Of a DNA stretch of 64,000 nucleotides, positions 43,111-51,676 are shown one piece after another; the stretch's first letter is position 1; every line of letters begins with the position of its first letter. The translations under genes and the position numbers were made by a program. Under the pieces are notes generated by a model, which made no database searches, was not told where the DNA came from, and saw only the letters and a list, made by a program, of their open reading frames with translations. Source of the stretch: Treponema sp. (GTDB taxonomy: Bacteria > Spirochaetota > Spirochaetia > Treponematales > Treponemataceae); the NCBI GenBank assembly GCA_017553635.1, contig JAFZKN010000005.1:1-64000 (forward strand), read 5' to 3'.

Positions 43111-46100
43111 TTAACTCACCTTTCTTTCTTGCTACAGAAATAATTTTCTCTTTCTCACGAGAAATCGCATCTATATACCATTTTTCACATTTTTTAAGTC
43201 GTTTGATATCAAGCTTAACAATAATACTGTAATACCTTTCTTTCTCTTCATCAGTTCCCTTATATTCATAATTTTCAAGACGAACCATAAGCTTTCGTAT
43301 TCTGGAAATCTTTCTTTCATAAGTAGAATTGAAAAAGTAATATGCAGCAGGCATTACAAACAGCGTCATAAGAGAACCAAATGTCAAACCTCCAAGTACA
43401 GTCATACTGATCGGCTGAATCATTTCTGTTCCTTCGTTAGGGAAGAATGACATTGGAATCAAAGAAATAACTGTTGTTAATGTCGACATCAAAATTGGTC
43501 TAAGACGGCTTCTTGCAGCTTCTACACAGGCTTCAAACAATTCATATCCGCGATGTCGCAAAAGGTTCGTATAGTCTACAAGAACTATACCGTTATTTAC
43601 AATCATACCGACAAGCATCAAGAATCCGAAAATAGATACCATTGAGAATTTCTGTCCAGAAAGATAATAAATAATAACTACACCGATAAAAGAAAGCGGA
43701 ATTGTAAGAATAACAATAAACGGATCCTTAAACGATTCAAACTGACTGGCCATAATTGTAAATACGAGTACGGCTGCCATAATGATTACAACAAGAAAGT
43801 TTACTGCAGCTTCTATAAAATCCTCGTTATCACCTGAGAAAGAAATTGAAACATTTTCATCCTGAGGAATATTTGTCTTTATAAGACTGTCAATTTCACT
43901 CTGGATCTTCTGAATTGCAAGTCCTTTTTTAGGATTACATGTAATCTGTGTCATACGGCCCTGTTCTTTTCTCATAATACTTACAGGAGAAGTAGACTCT
44001 TCGTAACGGGCAAAAACAGAAAGAGGTATCCTTGTTCCCGTCTGAGTTGTAACAAAGATGCTGTCAAGATCAGCAAGTTTTGCCTTATCCTCGTCTGCAA
44101 GAGAAACAACAAGATCGATTTCCGTTCCGTTATCTTCGTAACGAGTTGCAGTCTTTCCGTCAATATTCGCTTTAATTTCTGCACCGACGGTATAAACATT
44201 TAGTCCAAGGCTATACATCAAATCACGGTCAAATACAACTTTAACCTCTGGAAGACCATCTTCAAGATTTGAAGAAACTTCATCTATCCAGTCTGTACCT
44301 TTTTCCTTAATAAGTTCTTCTATTTCTTTTGTAACAGAAGCAAGTTTTTTAAGATCGTCACACCGAACATCAACAACAAGACCCTGTCCCATTCCGTCCT
44401 GACGTCTACCAAAAGTAATTTCTGCACCTGGGAATTTTTTCATATAAGGTCTGATCTTATCTTTTGCCGATGCAGCGCTGTCGTATCCAGGCTTTCTGTC
44501 TTTTTCATCATACAGCTTGATACGGATAGTTGCAGTATTGGTATCTGACGAAGAACTCATAAAACCACCGCCACCAACATTGGAACTTAAATGCTTGATA
44601 CCTTTAAGTTCCTGAGTGATGATTGATTCAAGTTCTTTTACTACGCCTTCAGTAATTTCAAGTTTGGTTCCCTTAGGCATATCTACCGTAATCGAAACAT
44701 TTGAGCTTTCTGATTCCGGCATAAAAATAGCACCTTTAAAAATAACACCTACAATACTTATGCAAAGCATAGAAATAAGCGTACACAGAATAACTTTTTT
44801 ATGACGCAAAATTATTGCTATTGCTGCCGAATATTTCGAATCCAGTCTGTCAAAGAAATGTCCTATCGCTCTGCTGACCGGTCCTGTTTTAGTTCTGTCA
44901 CTCGTATTATCAACAATAAGATAGCTTGAAGACAAAACTGGAACAAGCGTAATAGCAACAACAAGAGAACACATCAAAGAAAAGATAATTGTTACAGAAA
45001 GATCGTCAAGGAACTGACCTATCATTCCCATCTTTGACTTAAGCATAATCATCGGAAGGAAGATACATACCGTAGTCAATGTACTCGATGTAATGGCAGA
45101 AACCATTTCCTGTGCACCGAGAACAGCAGCAACCTTTGGCTTTGCATCTTTCTGTCTGTAGCTGTAAATATTTTCCAGTACTACAATCGAGTTATCTACA
45201 AGCATACCGACACCAATCAAAAGACCTGCAAGGGAAATCATGTTAACACTCATCTTTCTAAGCCACATCAAAACAAGTGTAACAAGAAGTGATACAGGAA
45301 TCGAAATACCGATAATCAGAGTACTCTTTACAGAACGAAGGAATAAAATAAGAACGAGAATTGCCAGAACAGCACCTTCAATTACAGAAATAATAACTGC
45401 TTTAATTGTAGCTTCAATAGAGTCTGTCGTATTCCATACTTCAACGATTTCTACATCAGAAGGAATAATTCCTTTAAGAATTTCAATCTGTTTTCTTACA
45501 CGTTTTGCAGACTGAACAGAGTTTTTACCACTCTGTTTCTGAACCATAACAGAAACACAAGGTTCTCCGTTCATAAATGCAAGTGTAGTTTCCTTTTTAT
45601 ATCCTTCATAAACATCTGCAATGTCTCGAAGCTTTATTGTTCTTACAAGGGGAACACTTCCAGGTTCTGCCGCTGTTGTCTTCCACGAAATTACAGTATT
45701 CTTAACATCATCAAGTGATCTGTATTTTCCTGCAGCCTGAATTGTATAATTTATATCACCACTTGTAATTGAACCACCGGCACTCTGAACATTCTGTGCC
45801 CCAAGAAGCTGGGCTATTTCTGAAATGGTAAGATTATATGCTTCAAGTCGTTCACGCGGAATATCTACGCGAATACATTTTTCACGACCACCATTTATAT
45901 ATGCAGAAGCAACACCATCAATCTGTTCAAGTTTTTTCTGAATTACATCTTCCGAAAGTTTTCTTAATTCCTCAGGAGTTCTATTTCCCTTTATGGCAAG
46001 TCCCATAATAGGAATCATAGACGGATCCATCTTAAACATTACCGGTGAATCCGAATCAGTCGGAAGATATTTTCGAACCATATCAATTTTATCTCGACAC

Positions 46101-46420
46101 GAACTGACCGCCTCATCAAGATTTACGCCGTAATTCATTTCAAGGTAAATCAAACTTGAACCTGTCATAGACTGCGACTGCATAGTCTTTAACCCGGAAA
46201 CACCAGAAAGAGAGCTTTCAAGAATTCGGGTTACACTCTGTTCAACCTCTTCTGGACCTGCATTTTCATATGTTGTCATAATTGCAATATACGGAAGTTC
46301 CATATCAGGATAGAGATCTATCGGAAGACTAAATGCAGCATAAATACCGAACGCAACGAGAACTAAGAATATCATCAAAACCGTTGTCGGCTTATTAACA
46401 GATCTTTCTGAAAGAGTCAT
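43091..46420 (-). CDS. RND family efflux transporter, permease subunit
   Basis: The 1109-aa protein has the AcrB/HAE-1 layout: one N-terminal helix (TTVLMIFLVLVAFGIYAAF), two large periplasmic loops, and two groups of membrane helices, including GVGMLVDNSIVVLENI, where the paired acidic residues of proton relay are expected, and FLMLVGMIVNNGIVLVDYTN. It is longer than usual at the C-terminus, with a Lys/Arg-rich cytosolic tail of about 70 residues. It exports drugs or metabolites with the adaptor and TolC proteins encoded upstream. Its ATG overlaps the adaptor stop (TAATG). Confidence 0.93.
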   Translation of the reverse strand: MTLSERSVNKPTTVLMIFLVLVAFGIYAAFSLPIDLYPDMELPYIAIMTTYENAGPEEVEQSVTRILESSLSGVSGLKTMQSQSMTGSSLIYLEMNYGVNLDEAVSSCRDKIDMVRKYLPTDSDSPVMFKMDPSMIPIMGLAIKGNRTPEELRKLSEDVIQKKLEQIDGVASAYINGGREKCIRVDIPRERLEAYNLTISEIAQLLGAQNVQSAGGSITSGDINYTIQAAGKYRSLDDVKNTVISWKTTAAEPGSVPLVRTIKLRDIADVYEGYKKETTLAFMNGEPCVSVMVQKQSGKNSVQSAKRVRKQIEILKGIIPSDVEIVEVWNTTDSIEATIKAVIISVIEGAVLAILVLILFLRSVKSTLIIGISIPVSLLVTLVLMWLRKMSVNMISLAGLLIGVGMLVDNSIVVLENIYSYRQKDAKPKVAAVLGAQEMVSAITSSTLTTVCIFLPMIMLKSKMGMIGQFLDDLSVTIIFSLMCSLVVAITLVPVLSSSYLIVDNTSDRTKTGPVSRAIGHFFDRLDSKYSAAIAIILRHKKVILCTLISMLCISIVGVIFKGAIFMPESESSNVSITVDMPKGTKLEITEGVVKELESIITQELKGIKHLSSNVGGGGFMSSSSDTNTATIRIKLYDEKDRKPGYDSAASAKDKIRPYMKKFPGAEITFGRRQDGMGQGLVVDVRCDDLKKLASVTKEIEELIKEKGTDWIDEVSSNLEDGLPEVKVVFDRDLMYSLGLNVYTVGAEIKANIDGKTATRYEDNGTEIDLVVSLADEDKAKLADLDSIFVTTQTGTRIPLSVFARYEESTSPVSIMRKEQGRMTQITCNPKKGLAIQKIQSEIDSLIKTNIPQDENVSISFSGDNEDFIEAAVNFLVVIIMAAVLVFTIMASQFESFKDPFIVILTIPLSFIGVVIIYYLSGQKFSMVSIFGFLMLVGMIVNNGIVLVDYTNLLRHRGYELFEACVEAARSRLRPILMSTLTTVISLIPMSFFPNEGTEMIQPISMTVLGGLTFGSLMTLFVMPAAYYFFNSTYERKISRIRKLMVRLENYEYKGTDEEKERYYSIIVKLDIKRLKKCEKWYIDAISREKEKIISVARKKGELNVRKVN

Positions 46421-47349
46421 TATTCACCTCTTTTTTCATCATTTATAACGGCAACAACATTTATAAGTGCGCCGTCACTCAATAATGTCTGACCTTTTAC
46501 TATTACTAAATCATCTTTTGTAACTCCCTGTAAAATTTCCTGGAAGTTATCAACACGAATTCCTGGTTTAACAGGAACCATCTTTGCTTTTGTTTTTTCA
46601 CCATCCTGTTCAACTATAAATACATAGTTTTCACCTTTTCGTGAAATAACAGTTCCATAAGGGAGAACAGTAACATCCTGTTTGTGTTCTGTTACAAGAT
46701 GAATTTTTGCGTACATACCGATTTTTATTTTTGGATCCTGCTTATCAACAGAAAGCTTTATGTTCATTGTACGGGAAGAAGTATCAAGTACAGGACTTAT
46801 TTCTGAAATATGCGCTTCAAAAACTTCTCCAGGATATGCGTTAAACGAAAGCTGTGCCTTCTGATTCATTTCGATTCTTGATACAAATCTTTCTGGAACA
46901 GAAGTTTCAATTTCAAGCTTTGTTGTACTTGCAATCTTTGCAACAACACTTGACTGTGCGACACTTGTTCCGATTACACAAGGAAAATAAACTACAGTTC
47001 CATCTACAGGAGCACGAACAGGGCTTGCTGCAAAAACCATACCGGGACGACTTGCATCAACTGCACATAATATCTGTCCTTTAGTAACCTTCTGTCCAAC
47101 CTTTACATAAATCTGCGAAATTTTTCCGGCAGTATCAGGCATAACAGCAACAGAAGATGCTGCATCAACATCACCACCAAACTCAAGATAATCATCAAGA
47201 GTTGTAGGTTCAACTCTATAAGCGTTTACAGCGAAGATTGCCTCTACATCGCCTTTACCTTTTGATTTATTATCACCAGGTTTACATCCGCTTAATGCTG
47301 TTGTTAAAATTGCAGCTGCTGTAATAACAAAAATCAAATTCTTCTTCAT
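46420..47349 (-). CDS. Efflux RND periplasmic adaptor subunit (lipoprotein)
   Basis: The 309-aa product has a lipoprotein signal with lipobox ALSGC. The lipoyl/barrel-sandwich halves are visible in AVMPDTAGKISQIYVKVGQKVTKGQIL and APVDGTVVYFPCVIGTSVAQ, followed by the beta-barrel and membrane-proximal domains. The helical hairpin between the lipoyl halves is very short, unlike AcrA. It links the RND pump to the TolC-like channel. AGGAG starts it. It is third in the operon. Confidence 0.92.
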   Translation of the reverse strand: MKKNLIFVITAAAILTTALSGCKPGDNKSKGKGDVEAIFAVNAYRVEPTTLDDYLEFGGDVDAASSVAVMPDTAGKISQIYVKVGQKVTKGQILCAVDASRPGMVFAASPVRAPVDGTVVYFPCVIGTSVAQSSVVAKIASTTKLEIETSVPERFVSRIEMNQKAQLSFNAYPGEVFEAHISEISPVLDTSSRTMNIKLSVDKQDPKIKIGMYAKIHLVTEHKQDVTVLPYGTVISRKGENYVFIVEQDGEKTKAKMVPVKPGIRVDNFQEILQGVTKDDLVIVKGQTLLSDGALINVVAVINDEKRGE

Positions 47350-47351
47350 AT

Positions 47352-48743
47352 CTATTTATCTCCTGTAAGAGTAGAATTTACTTTATTTTCAAGATCCATA
47401 TAACTCATCATGTAGTTATATTTTTCATTTGCAAGTCCGAGCTTTGCCTGATTCAACTGAGTTTCTGCTTCTTTAAGATTAAGATACTCTGTAGTACCGT
47501 TTCTATAAGCAAGCCATGTCATGTCATATGACTTTTGAGCAAGAACAATATTTCGTTCACTAGACTCAATTGCGCTTTTGCACTGTTTTAAATTATCAAC
47601 AGCCGTTCTAATTTCAAGTTCAGTATTGCGTCTCAAAACTTCAAGATTTGTTTCCAGCTTTTCAATATTTGCATTCAACTCCCTTGAAGTTGTTCCATTT
47701 GCTGACCATGGAAGCATGTTTGTTATATTCCATGCAAGAGTTATTGTTAAAGAACCTTTATCCGACCAGTTGTTTTTATCTGACCAGTTGTTTTCAAATG
47801 CATTAGTAATCACCGGCTGTCCGTTCCATCCCAACGAAATCGACGGTGTATAAGTTGAAAGCCCAAGAGCTGTCGACTGCATTTTTAAAGTCTTTATTGT
47901 CTGCTTTAAAGATTTTACTGAAAGATTGTTTTCAAGACTCTTTTGAACAAGCTCTTCAACATCAACATCGATATATTCAGGGTTAATTTCGCCTTTAAGT
48001 CTGACCTTTGTTCCAACCGGCATTCCAATGATAAATGTAAAAGTATCAAGTGACTGACGCATTGCAGCTTCTGCTTTTTCTACGGTAGGAACCTGGTTTT
48101 CATAAGCAACCTGTGTCTGCAGATAACTAATCTGAGGAATATATCCGTTTCTATAGTTTATTGCTGCCTGATTCATTCTCTGGCGTGCATTTTCAAGACT
48201 TGTTTTCTGCAAATCAAGGCTTTCCTGCTGAAGTAAAAGAGCATAAAAAAGTTTTCTGACATTAATTGCATTTTCCCTTACAGCCTGTTCCCATGTAAGC
48301 TTTCCACTTTCATATTCTGCAATCGTTGCACTCATAGTAAAAATCATCGCAGCATTAAAATTAAATGTCATCGAAAGATTTCCTACTCCACTCCAGTGCA
48401 AAGATTCACCGGAATAAGGCTTGATATCATTTGCCCTTGCCATCGTTCCCGAAAGCTGAACATTTGGTAAAAATGTATTCCATGCAACATTCTTTTTCCA
48501 TTTTGCAAGTTCAAGATCTATTTCTGAACTTTTAAGCGTAAGACTGTTTTTGTTTGAATACTCTACAGCATCATCAACTGTAAGAATTACTGCATCGTCT
48601 TTTATATCCTGCTTTTCTTCTACTTCCACAGTTGTTTCAACTTCTGCTTCCACCGTCTGAGCTGTAACACCACTCAAAACAGTTGTAATAGACATCAGAA
48701 TAAAAAATGTTTTCTTAAATAATTTTGAATAATTTTTTTTCAT
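47352..48743 (-). CDS. TolC family outer membrane efflux protein
   Basis: The 463-aa product has a signal peptide and two TolC-type repeats with long coiled coils (LLQQESLDLQKTSLENARQRMNQAAINYRNGYIP; NTELEIRTAVDNLKQCKSAIESSERNIVLAQKSYDMTWLAYRNGTTEYLNLKEAETQL). The region just after the signal is acidic (VEAEVETTVEVEEKQD). It forms the outer membrane exit duct of the RND pump. GAGGAG lies before the ATG at 48743. Confidence 0.92.
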   Translation of the reverse strand: MKKNYSKLFKKTFFILMSITTVLSGVTAQTVEAEVETTVEVEEKQDIKDDAVILTVDDAVEYSNKNSLTLKSSEIDLELAKWKKNVAWNTFLPNVQLSGTMARANDIKPYSGESLHWSGVGNLSMTFNFNAAMIFTMSATIAEYESGKLTWEQAVRENAINVRKLFYALLLQQESLDLQKTSLENARQRMNQAAINYRNGYIPQISYLQTQVAYENQVPTVEKAEAAMRQSLDTFTFIIGMPVGTKVRLKGEINPEYIDVDVEELVQKSLENNLSVKSLKQTIKTLKMQSTALGLSTYTPSISLGWNGQPVITNAFENNWSDKNNWSDKGSLTITLAWNITNMLPWSANGTTSRELNANIEKLETNLEVLRRNTELEIRTAVDNLKQCKSAIESSERNIVLAQKSYDMTWLAYRNGTTEYLNLKEAETQLNQAKLGLANEKYNYMMSYMDLENKVNSTLTGDK

Positions 48744-48792
48744 TTTACTCCTCAACTATATATAACACCTGACATGATATTTCCTGTCACTA

Positions 48793-50022
48793 TTATTTTT
48801 TAGTATTTACACCACCTTTAACTAAATTAAATATTACATCTGCGTAATCTTCCTTTTTAGAAAGCTCCTGCAGTTTTTGAGTTCCAAGATAAATCGTTAA
48901 AGCCCCGGAAAGAGAAGAAATCCATCCGAAAAATGAACTTACAGTATCAAAATATTTTTCTTCTATCTGTTTCTGAATTTTTTCTCTTGTCCTTTTAATA
49001 AACTGAGCTTCGCCAAGAACATATGTTTTATCAATATCAAATTTGTTCTGTGTTACCCAGCTGTGAATCATAAGAACAAACGGTTTTATTTCGAGATAAT
49101 TTTTTTCTGTATGTAAAACTGTGTAAATAAGTTCTTCAATTGAATCTACGCTTTCAGCTTTTTCAAGAATGAGTTTTGAAACAGTCGAAACTTCCTGAAA
49201 AAACATCTGAAGAATAAACTGCTCTTTATTATCAAAATATGAATATAGACTGCTTTTGGCAAGATTAACTTTTTCGCTTATTCTTTCTACTGTAATACCT
49301 TCGATTCCATATTCAGAAAAAATTTCTGCAAAGGCCTTAAAGAATTTTGATTCATTTTCATCCGTTACATCAACTTTAGAGAGTTTATCAAGTTCTTTTT
49401 TCCTCTCTTCAGTCAAAACGTAATTTTCACTTCCAATTCCATTCCATAAAAGATTAATTACTTTTTCCTTAAATTTTTCATCAGAAGATTCTATGGGATC
49501 TTTATTAAGTTTTCCAAAACTTCTGCGTGTTAAAAAATAAACTATGGATTCTGCGCAAAAATACGCTCTAAAGAAAATGCTGTAACCTTTCTCAACAAAT
49601 TCATCAGAAATAGAAACACCACGCTCTTTCATTGCAGATACAAGCGCCTTTCCGATTCCTGCATGCATGGTATCCATACTTAAAAAGAAATCAAGATACC
49701 CGGGATTTGTCATATAAAACGAAAGTACGCGGTCAACAATTAAAGAAAACTCTTTAAAATCACATGTCTTAAGAGGAACCTGTGAAAAGAAAAAATTTTC
49801 TCCTTTAAAGAGCTCGGCAAACCTGTCGAGAAAAACATGCCTCATTTCTACGATAAGCGCATCCTTGTTTTTAAAATGACGGAATATCGCTGTCTTTGAA
49901 ATACCAACCCTGTCTGCTACTTCAGAAAGTGAGAAATTTGAACTTTTAGATTCGCTGCAGAGCAGGAAAGATTCTTTTAAAATCTCCTGCTTTGTATCGC
50001 GCTTTTTACAGGCACATGTCAT
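48793..50022 (-). CDS. Tandem TetR regulator (two TetR units fused)
   Basis: The 409-aa protein holds two complete TetR-type repressors. The first helix-turn-helix is at about residues 12-60 (SLSEVADRVGISKTAIFRHFKNKDALI) and the second at about 215-265 (TVERISEKVNLAKSSLYSYFDNKEQFI), each followed by a helical ligand-binding domain. Ordinary TetR proteins are about 200 residues and dimerise; this one may act as a pseudo-dimer. It leads the efflux operon, and its own promoter carries a 24-bp palindrome, so autoregulation plus control of the pump is likely. No clear Shine-Dalgarno is seen. Confidence 0.88.
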   Translation of the reverse strand: MTCACKKRDTKQEILKESFLLCSESKSSNFSLSEVADRVGISKTAIFRHFKNKDALIVEMRHVFLDRFAELFKGENFFFSQVPLKTCDFKEFSLIVDRVLSFYMTNPGYLDFFLSMDTMHAGIGKALVSAMKERGVSISDEFVEKGYSIFFRAYFCAESIVYFLTRRSFGKLNKDPIESSDEKFKEKVINLLWNGIGSENYVLTEERKKELDKLSKVDVTDENESKFFKAFAEIFSEYGIEGITVERISEKVNLAKSSLYSYFDNKEQFILQMFFQEVSTVSKLILEKAESVDSIEELIYTVLHTEKNYLEIKPFVLMIHSWVTQNKFDIDKTYVLGEAQFIKRTREKIQKQIEEKYFDTVSSFFGWISSLSGALTIYLGTQKLQELSKKEDYADVIFNLVKGGVNTKK

Positions 50023-50028
50023 AACGTT

Positions 50029-50052
50029 TTGTTACCGAACATTCGGTAACAA
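50029..50052. promoter_or_regulatory. Probable TetR operator
   Basis: TTGTTACCGA, four bases, then its exact inverse TCGGTAACAA. It lies 6 bp before the regulator ATG and directly after the -10 box, over the predicted transcription start, which is an ideal repressor position. Confidence 0.75.
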
Positions 50053-50054
50053 AG

Positions 50055-50083
50055 AATATAGTAATATCTTTCTCTTTCGTCAA
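50055..50083 (-). promoter_or_regulatory. Promoter of the efflux operon
   Basis: On the minus strand TTGACG (50078-50083), 17-nt spacer, TATATT (50055-50060). Confidence 0.7.
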
Positions 50084-50143
50084 GCCCACTTATTTACGAA
50101 AAGTTTGCCAATTTTGACTTTTGCGCCTATAATTAAGGTAGTT

Positions 50144-51142
50144 ATGGTAAATATTCTTCCTATTGCAAGTGGGAAGGGCGGAGTTGGGAAAAGCGCTATT
50201 GCAGTAAATCTTTCTGTTTTACTGGCAAACAAAGGGAAAAGGGTTGTCCTTATCGATTTTGACCTCGGTGGAGCAAACCTTCATACACTTCTGGGTCTTA
50301 AAAACAACCATTCCGGCCTTGGAAACTTTATTTACAAGCAGGAAACTTCTCTTGAGCCTCTGCTCCAGGAAACAGGCATTCCGAACCTTAAATTTATTGC
50401 CGGAGACTGTCTTTTCCCTGGAACTCCTAATATGGGCTATTTTATCAAACGAAAAATCATAAAAGAAATAGAAGCTCTCGACACAGATTACGCAGTCTTA
50501 GATCTCGGTGGTGGAACAACATACAACACCCTCGACATTTACCTTTTGACGTGCAATTCACTTCTGGTAACAAGCCCCGAACTTACATCGGTATTAAATG
50601 CCTATTCATTCTTAAAAGCAGCAGCATACAGATTCTTAAACCGCCAGTTTAAGGCAAAATCTCCTGAACGCGCACTTATCGAAGATTATATAAAAAACAG
50701 TGCAGCCGGAGCTGAAAGTTCATATGTCGCTCTTGTCGACGAAATCTGTAAACAGTTCCCTGAGTCAGGACAGAAAGCCCGCGAAGAACTTGCAAAATAT
50801 CGCCCTCAGGTTATTCTTAACATGGGACGGACTACACAGGATCTTGAAATGGCAAAACGCCTTCGATCTCTTGTATGGAACAAGTTGAACATTACTCTGG
50901 ACTTTGTCGGTTTTACACCCCGCGATAATACAGTTGAACTTGCCGTCGCAACACGAACGCCGGTTGCAGTTTCACACCCGGAAAGTGCATTTATCAAACA
51001 TCTTTCTGCCGCAGCCGAAAGAATTTTACTTCATACATATCAATATAACGAAAATCTTGAAGACCCTGATCAGACCGGCCCGGATGGAAATTCTGAAAAC
51101 CTCGACATCCAGGAACTTGGAAACGAATTTTCTTCTATTTAA
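50144..51142 (+). CDS. MinD/ParA-type ATPase (FlhG/YlxH-like)
   Basis: The 332-aa protein starts MVNILPIASGKGGVGKS, a deviant Walker A, with VVLIDFDLGGANLHTLLG (Walker A' region) and DYAVLDLGGGTTYNTLD (Walker B). It has no C-terminal amphipathic MinD helix of the usual kind. It resembles FlhG-like ATPases that set flagellar number, and chemotaxis genes lie next to it, but it is larger and its partner is unknown. The ATG at 50144 is 10 nt after TATAAT with only AAGG before it. It diverges from the efflux operon. Confidence 0.82.
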   Translation: MVNILPIASGKGGVGKSAIAVNLSVLLANKGKRVVLIDFDLGGANLHTLLGLKNNHSGLGNFIYKQETSLEPLLQETGIPNLKFIAGDCLFPGTPNMGYFIKRKIIKEIEALDTDYAVLDLGGGTTYNTLDIYLLTCNSLLVTSPELTSVLNAYSFLKAAAYRFLNRQFKAKSPERALIEDYIKNSAAGAESSYVALVDEICKQFPESGQKAREELAKYRPQVILNMGRTTQDLEMAKRLRSLVWNKLNITLDFVGFTPRDNTVELAVATRTPVAVSHPESAFIKHLSAAAERILLHTYQYNENLEDPDQTGPDGNSENLDIQELGNEFSSI

Positions 51143-51152
51143 TTAATTGCAA

Positions 51153-51665
51153 TCAATCTTTTTTATTTTTGATTTTCTTTACAAGAACTTTAAATGTCAC
51201 AGGATCAAAAATAATTTTTCGAGAAGAAATTCCGCCCGTATCTTCTGCTAAAATCGGAATATCAAGCTTAGTAAGAACTTCTTTAGCAAAACTGATATTT
51301 ACATTTCCAACCTGTTTAGAAACTCTATCTTTAAAATTGAATACGTTGCTTCCACCAAAGATTTTCGATTTTAAATTTTTCCTGGCAGCACCTTTTTTTT
51401 CCATTTCTTTAATGAGCGCTTCAATCGCAAATTCTCCAAACCTTGTAATCGGGCCCTGCATTTCCCGATTCTTTTTTGCATCATCGCTTTTTGCAAGCAT
51501 AAAATGATTCATTCCACCGATTTTATTTTCTGTATCTACAAGAATTATGGAAACACATGATCCCAAAATAGTAGAAATATATTCCGGGCCTTTTGAGACA
51601 TAATATTCGCCAGGATAAATTGTTACTACATCGCGATCAAACTTATTATCGTGGTATCTGTTCAT
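51153..51665 (-). CDS. cheD: Chemoreceptor glutamine deamidase CheD
   Basis: The 170-aa protein has the catalytic Cys in ILGSCVSIIL, the His in GGMNHFMLA and a conserved Thr/Ser region near KIFGGSNVF. CheD deamidates receptor glutamines and, in many species, works with CheY-P phosphatases of the CheC/CheX type. Its start is 11 bp after the stop of the receptor-like gene, with which it is cotranscribed. A weak ribosome site suggests translational coupling. Confidence 0.93.
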   Translation of the reverse strand: MNRYHDNKFDRDVVTIYPGEYYVSKGPEYISTILGSCVSIILVDTENKIGGMNHFMLAKSDDAKKNREMQGPITRFGEFAIEALIKEMEKKGAARKNLKSKIFGGSNVFNFKDRVSKQVGNVNISFAKEVLTKLDIPILAEDTGGISSRKIIFDPVTFKVLVKKIKNKKD

Positions 51666-51676
51666 GATGAATCAGT

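Noticed and set aside
48760..48790. Second operator between the TetR and TolC genes
   Set aside because: CCTGACA and CCTGTCA can be read as weak direct or inverted repeats, but the match is too short to claim a binding site.
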